A stretch of DNA of 5,079 nt from contig VBDL01000593.1 in NCBI GenBank assembly GCA_005884255.1, positions 1-5,079 of the forward strand, given 5' to 3'. Shown here one piece after another: positions 1 through 5,079 of this stretch. Source of the DNA: Betaproteobacteria bacterium (GTDB lineage Bacteria > Pseudomonadota > Gammaproteobacteria > Burkholderiales > Burkholderiaceae_C). The notes under the pieces were generated by a model. The model did no database searches and was not told the DNA's origin. It worked only from the letters and a program-made list of their open reading frames with translations. Numbering within the stretch: the first letter of the stretch is position 1; every line of letters begins with the position of its first letter. The position numbers and the translations under genes were made by a program.

Positions 1-1361
<1,361 letters not shown>

Positions 1362-1365
1362 GCTG

Positions 1366-1391
1366 CCTCCAGGTGGGGTGCTTGCCTGGAG
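1366..1391 (-). promoter_or_regulatory. thiC ribosome binding site inside a sequestering hairpin (riboswitch expression platform)
   Basis: On the minus strand GGAGG (1370-1366) sits four bases before the thiC ATG and is a strong Shine-Dalgarno. It lies in the 3' arm of a perfect 7-bp stem: CTCCAGG (1391-1385), an 11-base loop, then CCTGGAG (1373-1367). The stem would hide four of the five Shine-Dalgarno bases. There is no U-tract after it, so it is not an intrinsic terminator. In TPP riboswitches of proteobacteria, ligand-bound aptamer commonly favours such a sequestering stem and blocks translation; that role here is inferred. The ligand-free alternative pairing was not worked out. A second GC-rich hairpin (1393-1414) stands immediately upstream. 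Confidence 0.7.
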
Positions 1392-1422
1392 CGCCGCGCC
1401 TGGGGCTGCGGGGCCGAGTGCA

Positions 1423-1520
1423 TTGTTTCCTACGCGGGGATGACCCCAATCAGGTTCAACGGGTTTGGCTTCTTGCGACCATCTCAGCCACCACACTCGC
1501 GTGAAGCGGCACCCCGACAA
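1423..1520 (-). ncRNA. TPP riboswitch (THI element) aptamer in the thiC leader
   Basis: This is the thiamine pyrophosphate-sensing aptamer of the thiC mRNA. Read on the minus strand it shows the conserved blocks in order: GGGGTGCC (1515-1508); a short P3 arm with a GCGA tetraloop closed by CAC/GTG; GGCTGAGATGG containing the CTGAGA pyrimidine-binding motif (1487-1482); ACCCGTTGAACCTGAT (1464-1449); a GGGG/CCCC P5 arm; and GCGTAGGAA (1435-1427), part of the pyrophosphate-sensing side. TTGT (1520-1517) can pair with ACAA (1426-1423) as the outer part of P1. The aptamer ends about 60 bases before the thiC start, leaving room for an expression platform. The edges are approximate; the core is unmistakable. 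Confidence 0.96.
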
Positions 1521-1528
1521 GCCCGCGC

Positions 1529-1557
1529 AGTGTAGCGCAGGGGGTCGGTTTCTATAA
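1529..1557 (-). promoter_or_regulatory. Candidate thiC promoter
   Basis: On the minus strand TACACT (1534-1529) is a fair -10 hexamer, and a start about 7 bases downstream would fall at about 1522, immediately before the aptamer. That placement is the main support. The hexamer 17 bases upstream, TTATAG (1557-1552), matches the -35 consensus poorly, so this rests on position more than on sequence. Confidence 0.35.
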
Positions 1558-1558
1558 T
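1553..1558 (+). promoter_or_regulatory. Probable leuS -10 box (perfect TATAAT)
   Basis: A perfect sigma-70 TATAAT lies 35 bases before the leuS ATG, implying a transcript start near 1565 and a short leader of about 29 bases. No good -35 is visible at 16-18 bases spacing (1529-1536 reads AGTGTAGC). The short leader leaves no room for a T-box or leader-peptide attenuator. The box overlaps the candidate -35 of the divergent thiC promoter. Confidence 0.6.
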
Positions 1559-1593
1559 CATCCGAATCCCTGCGGCGAGTAACGCCATTGCCC

Positions 1594-4159
1594 ATGAATC
1601 CCGACTACAAGCCCACAGACATCGAGCGTTCCGCCCAGGCACATTGGCAGTCGAGCGACGCCTACCGCGTGCGCGAAGACGATTCCAAGCGTGTCGATGC
1701 TGCCGTATCCGTCCGGCCGGCTGCACATGGGGCATGTGCGCAACTACACGATCAACGACATGCTCACGCGCCACCTGCGCATGAAGGGCATGAACGTGCT
1801 GATGCCGATGGGCTGGGACGCCTTCGGCCTGCCGGCGGAGAACGCCGCGATGAAGGGCAAGGTGCCGCCGGCGAAGTGGACCTACGACAACATCGCGACG
1901 ATGAAGGGCCAGATGCAGGCGATGGGCCTGGCCATCGACTGGTCGCGCGAGGTCGCCACCTGCACGCCTGAGTACTACAAGTGGAACCAGTGGCTGTTCC
2001 TGAAGATGCTCGAAGCTGGCATCGCCGAGCGCCGCACGCAGGTCGTCAACTGGGACCCGGTGGACCAGACCGTGCTCGCCAACGAGCAGGTCATCGACGG
2101 CCGGGGCTGGCGCTCCGGCGCGCTGATCGAGAAGCGCGAGATCCCCGGCTACTACCTGAAGATCACGCAGTACGCCGACGAGCTGCTCGATCACGTCACG
2201 CACAAGCTGCCCGGCTGGCCCGAGCGCGTGCGGCTGATGCAGGAGAACTGGATCGGCAAGAGCGAGGGCCTGCGCTTCGCCTTCCCGCACGACATCCGCG
2301 GCGATGACGGAAAGCCCATCCAGGGCGGCCGCATGTACGTCTTCACCACGCGCGCCGACACCATCATGGGCGTCACCTTCTGCGCGGTGGCACCGGAACA
2401 TCCGCTGGCCGAGCATGCGGCGAAGACGAACCCGGCACTGGCGGCCTTCATTGACGAATGCAAGCACGGCGGCACGACCGAGGCCGAGCTGGCGACGCAG
2501 GAGAAGAGGGGCCTGCCGACGGGCCTCTTCGTCACGCATCCGCTGACGAACCAGAAGGTCGAGGTCTGGGTCGGCAACTACGTGCTGATGAGCTATGGCG
2601 ACGGCGCGGTGATGGGCGTGCCGGCGCACGACGAGCGCGACTTCGCGTTCGCCAACAAGTACAAGCTGCCGATCAAGCAAGTGATCGCCATCGACGGCGA
2701 GAGCAGCTACTCGACCAAGGAATGGTCGGAGTGGTATGCCGACAAGCAGCGCGGCTATTGCATCGATTCCGGCGTCATCGATGGCTTGGGCTACCAGGCC
2801 GCGGTCGACAAGGTCGCCGAGCTGCTGGGTGCCAAGGGCCTCGGCGAGAAGAAGACCACCTGGCGCCTGCGCGACTGGGGCATCAGCCGCCAGCGCTACT
2901 GGGGCACGCCGATCCCGATGATCCACTGCGACGATTGCGGCACGGTGCCGGTGCCGGAGAAAGACCTGCCGGTGGTGCTGCCCGAGGACCTGATCCCCGA
3001 CGGCAGCGGCAACCCGCTGAACAAGTGCGAGCCGTTCCTCAAGGTGAATTGCCCGCAGTGCGGCAAGGCGGCGCGCCGCGAGACCGACACGATGGACACC
3101 TTCGTCGACTCGTCGTGGTACTTCGTGCGCTACTGCGATGCGCACAAGAGCGACGCGATGGTCGGCGACGGCACGCGCTACTGGATGCCGATGGACCAGT
3201 ACATCGGCGGCATCGAGCACGCCATCCTGCACCTGCTGTACGCGCGCTTCTGGACCAAGGTGATGCGCGACCTGAAGCTGGTGCAGATCGACGAGCCCTT
3301 CACGCGCCTGCTGACGCAGGGCATGGTGCTCAAGGGGGCGTTCTTCCACAAGCCCGAGGGCGGAGGCAAGCACTACTACTGGGAGCACGAGGTCGACGTC
3401 ATCACCAACGAGCACGGCCAGATCACCGGCGGCCGGCTCAAGAGCGACGGCACGCCGCTCGAGTACGAGATGACGACGATGTCGAAGTCGAAGAACAACG
3501 GCGTCGACCCGCAGGACCTGATCGAGCGCTGCGGCGCCGACACCGCGCGCCTGTTCGTGATGTTCGCATCGCCGCCGGAGCAGACGCTGGAGTGGAACGA
3601 CCAAGGCGTCGAAGGCGCGCATCGCTTCCTGAGGCGCGTGTGGGGGTTCGCGGCGAAGCACGCCGACGCGCTGCGCAGCGCGACCGACACCGCGGCCCTG
3701 AGCGCCGACGCGAAGGCGCTGCGCCGCGAGGTGCACCTCGTGCTCAAGCAGGTGAGCTACGACTACGAACGCATGCAGTACAACACCGTGGTCTCCGGCG
3801 CGATGAAGCTGCTCAACGCGCTCGAAGGCTTCAAGGGCGATGCGCCCGGCGTGCTGCGCGAAGGCTTCTCGGTGCTGCTGCGCGTGCTGTACCCGGCCTG
3901 CCCGCACGTCACGCATGCGTTGTGGACGGAGCTCGGCCACGCCGCGGCGGCAGGTGACCTACTCGATGCGCCGTGGCCCGTTGTCGACGAGGCGGCGCTC
4001 AAGCAGGACGAGATCGAGCTGGTGCTGCAGGTCAGCGGCAAGATGCGCGGTGCGATCACCGTGCCCGCCGGCGCGCCTGAGTTCGCCAAGTTCTCCGACG
4101 GCAAGCCGGCGAAGAAGGTCATCATCGTGCCGGGCCGGCTGGTCAACGTCGTCGTATGA
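1594..4159 (+). CDS. leuS: Leucyl-tRNA synthetase LeuS (frameshifted near its N-terminus; short in-frame loss near its C-terminus)
   Basis: This class I synthetase charges tRNA-Leu with leucine in the cytosol and edits mischarged products. ATG 1594 gives MNPDYKPTDIERSAQAHW, a typical LeuRS N-terminus. After SKR (1690) the frame breaks and the protein resumes in the next frame at SMLPYPSGRLHMGH (from 1694). Homologues have about RKFYAC in between, so about 14 bases are missing. The rest is intact: HIGH motif as HMGH (1724-1735), GWDAFGLPAE, CP1 editing domain with TTRADTIMG and GVPAHDERDFAF, a four-Cys zinc module (Cys codons at 2927, 2936, 3050, 3059), DTMDTFVDSSWYF, and KMSKS as TMSKSK (core MSKSK at 3479-3493). 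At 4070-4081 PAGA runs directly into PEFAKF, lacking about 12 residues. The end VPGRLVNVVV is family-like. A start at GTG 1691 would give 822 aa but lose the first ~38 residues and is unlikely to be a natural start. The stop overlaps the next start by ATGA. Identity is near certain; functionality of the printed sequence is doubtful. Confidence 0.96.
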
Positions 4160-4380
4160 AGCAGGTCGGTCATCGCCGCATGGTTGAGGCCCGTGTCCAC
4201 GGCGACGCGCAGACGCTGCGCAGCGGCCTGGCGATGAACGACAGCTTCGCGAGCTTCGGCTGGGCTCAGTCCACCGGACAGCGCAAGGGTGTGTATCGCT
4301 TCAAGACCTTCGAGGCGATGGAAGCGCATCGACTGGAGTGCCTGGCCCAGGCCATGGCCGCGCGGGGGCGCCTCAAATGA
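4156..4380 (+). CDS. Hypothetical 74-aa protein, probable partner of the downstream nucleotidyltransferase
   Basis: I do not recognise a named family. The ATG at 4156 overlaps the leuS stop (ATGA) and its own stop overlaps the next start (ATGA), so it is probably translated by coupling between the two. No clear Shine-Dalgarno is seen. An internal ATG at 4180 (residue 9) is a possible alternative start. The protein is small and basic, with no signal peptide or membrane segment. Its middle is rich in aromatics and glycine (NDSFASFGW, residues 28-36), followed by QRKGVYRFKTFEAMEAH (42-58) and a C-terminal stretch that could be helical. The composition reads like a folded, conserved protein rather than chance: the frame is bounded by coupled start and stop, and the motif-like GVYRFKT is hydrophobic/basic in alternation as in a beta strand. 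Placement suggests an antitoxin-like or accessory subunit of the nucleotidyltransferase, but that is inference only. G+C of a sampled line (4201-4260) is 72%, like leuS. Confidence 0.75.
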   Translation: MKQVGHRRMVEARVHGDAQTLRSGLAMNDSFASFGWAQSTGQRKGVYRFKTFEAMEAHRLECLAQAMAARGRLK

Positions 4381-4853
4381 GCGACGTGAGCCGTCCGGCC
4401 ACAGCAGAAGACCTCAAGCGCCTGGTTCAGGCTCTCGAGACGACCGGAGCGCGCTACTTGCTGATCGGAGCCTATGCCCTGCTTGCACACGGTTATCAGC
4501 GAGCCACCGTGGATATCGACTTGCTGGTCGAAGCCACGCGCGACAACGGGGAGCGCGTCAAGCAAGCCTTGCTCGTGCTCCCCGATCAGTCGGCACGCGA
4601 GATCGATCCGCAGTGGTTCACCGAGGGCGAGAACATTCGCGTCGCGGACGAGATCACCGTCGACCTGCTCTTCTCCCCCTGCGCGCAAACCTACGAAATG
4701 CTCAAGCCGCACGAAGAAATCATCGATCTCGACGGGGTACCGGTGCGCACCGTGTCGCTGCAAGGCCTGCTGCTGACCAAACAATCGCAGCGCCCCCAGG
4801 ATGTGCAGGACAGCCTGGTCCTGCGCCGTGCCATCGCGGGCGGCGGGGCATGA
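4377..4853 (+). CDS. Nucleotidyltransferase-fold protein (MNT/AbiEii-like superfamily), 158 aa
   Basis: This is probably a small polymerase-beta-fold nucleotidyltransferase; the substrate is unknown. Residues 27-51 read YLLIGAYALLAHG followed by YQRATVDIDLLV. That matches the superfamily pattern of a Gly-rich helix start, then HG, R, T and the metal-binding DxD (D46, D48). A third acidic residue fits in ITVDLLF (D96). The C-terminal part, LLLTKQSQRPQDVQD (K135, R139, D142, D145), resembles the K...R..D..D signature seen in AbiEii/DUF6036-type families. The usual GG or GS before the helix is GA here (G31-A32). ATG 4377 is chosen for the ATGA overlap and a weak GGGGG (4364-4368) upstream; an upstream in-frame ATG at 4338 would add 13 low-complexity residues inside the preceding gene. 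There is no HEPN domain and no membrane segment. Its stop overlaps the lptE start. Hand-counted G+C over 4441-4800 is 225/360 (62.5%), against 251/360 (69.7%) over 3661-4020 in leuS, compatible with acquisition. Superfamily assignment is fairly sure; a toxin role is speculative. Confidence 0.85.
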   Translation: MSDVSRPATAEDLKRLVQALETTGARYLLIGAYALLAHGYQRATVDIDLLVEATRDNGERVKQALLVLPDQSAREIDPQWFTEGENIRVADEITVDLLFSPCAQTYEMLKPHEEIIDLDGVPVRTVSLQGLLLTKQSQRPQDVQDSLVLRRAIAGGGA

Positions 4854-5079
4854 GGCGCCGCCTGTTTTTGCAACGTGTCGCCGTGGTCCTCGCCGGCTGC
4901 GGCTTCGAGCTGCGCCGCCCGCCGGAGCTGCACTTCAAGAGCATCGCGCTGACCGGCTTCGCGCCGCGCTCGACGATGGCCACCGCGCTGCGCGACGCGC
5001 TGCGCGAGGCCAACGTGGTGATCCTCGAAGACGCGGCGCAGGCGCAGCTCACGCTGGAGGCGCTGACCGATGTCACCGA
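4850..5079 (+). CDS. lptE: LPS-assembly lipoprotein LptE (5' part; runs off the window)
   Basis: LptE is an outer-membrane lipoprotein that plugs the LptD barrel and helps deliver lipopolysaccharide to the cell surface. ATG 4850 overlaps the preceding stop (ATGA). The N-terminus MRRRLFLQR is followed by a short hydrophobic stretch and the lipobox LAGC (residues 14-17). Next comes GCGFELRRPPELHF, the family hallmark after the lipidated Cys17, then SIALTGFAPRS. Seventy-six codons are present and the frame is open to the edge. The signal peptide is only 16 residues with Arg9 inside it, leaving an unusually short hydrophobic core; a small in-frame loss is possible. Position downstream of leuS matches the common leuS-lptE-holA order, so holA would be expected next, outside the window. 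Confidence 0.88.
   Translation, partial: MRRRLFLQRVAVVLAGCGFELRRPPELHFKSIALTGFAPRSTMATALRDALREANVVILEDAAQAQLTLEALTDVT

Noticed and set aside
1393..1414. GC-rich hairpin in the thiC leader as an intrinsic terminator
   Set aside because: It has no T-tract after it on the minus strand and contains a C-C mismatch; it may be part of a translational platform instead.
1588..1593. TTG at 1588 as the leuS start
   Set aside because: It is in frame but adds only two residues; the ATG at 1594 matches the family N-terminus and start-codon preference.
1680..1697. Programmed ribosomal frameshift in leuS
   Set aside because: Conserved residues are missing, not merely out of frame, and no slippery heptamer is present; a deletion explains it better.
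1484..3940. Very long open frame (about 818 codons) on the minus strand, antisense to leuS
   Set aside because: Its translation is rich in H, R, A, V and L without domain motifs, as expected for the antisense frame of a GC-rich gene with strong codon bias. It also runs through the leuS promoter and the riboswitch.
2458..3957. 499-codon plus-strand frame inside leuS
   Set aside because: It is an out-of-frame shadow of leuS, dominated by Arg, Ala and Gly; leuS in the other frame carries all the family motifs.
3763..4329. 188-codon minus-strand frame across the leuS end and the 74-aa gene
   Set aside because: It is antisense to recognised LeuRS sequence, with no motif and no upstream ribosome binding site.
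4338..4376. Longer start for the nucleotidyltransferase at ATG 4338
   Set aside because: The extra 13 residues are Gly/Ala/Pro-rich and lie within the preceding gene; the ATGA-coupled ATG at 4377 fits the pattern of the operon.
4720..5076. 118-codon minus-strand frame over the start of lptE
   Set aside because: It is antisense to clear LptE features (lipobox, GCGFELR); composition is shadow-like.

Overview
This is a high-GC window (hand counts of 60-base lines mostly give 60-75% G+C). It most resembles a betaproteobacterium of the order Burkholderiales, perhaps the Rubrivivax/Leptothrix group. The evidence is the style of LeuRS and ThiC (for example the LeuRS ending VPGRLVNVVV), a TPP riboswitch in front of a lone thiC, and the leuS-lptE gene order. 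I recognised the proteins from memory of the families; no search was run.

Layout. Positions 1-1361 (minus strand) hold thiC, the pyrimidine-branch enzyme of thiamine synthesis; its C-terminus lies beyond the left edge. Its leader (1362-about 1522, minus) carries a TPP riboswitch aptamer and a hairpin that would bury the thiC Shine-Dalgarno, so control by TPP at translation initiation is likely. The 232-base divergent intergenic region also holds a perfect TATAAT for leuS on the plus strand. From 1594 to the right edge, four plus-strand genes are chained by ATGA stop/start overlaps: leuS, a 74-aa unknown protein, a 158-aa nucleotidyltransferase-fold protein, and lptE (cut by the right edge). 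In many proteobacteria lptE follows leuS directly, so the two middle genes look like a cassette lodged in an essential housekeeping operon. They are the best candidate here for something undescribed, possibly a toxin-antitoxin-like or other nucleotidyltransferase pair.

The second striking feature is a set of small sequence losses in otherwise well-conserved genes. About 20 bases are missing inside thiC (near 398) and about 14 inside leuS just before the HIGH motif (near 1690); both break the frame. About 36 bases are missing in frame near the leuS C-terminus (near 4075). Weaker in-frame candidates are near 1270 in thiC and in the lptE signal peptide. No other decay is visible and leuS is essential, so assembly or consensus error is the most economical explanation. 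A real biological cause cannot be excluded from sequence alone.

How the genes relate: thiC supplies HMP-phosphate for TPP, which feeds back through the riboswitch. leuS charges tRNA-Leu. lptE makes the outer-membrane lipoprotein partner of LptD for LPS export. The cassette genes have no visible promoter of their own and probably depend on leuS transcription and coupled translation.
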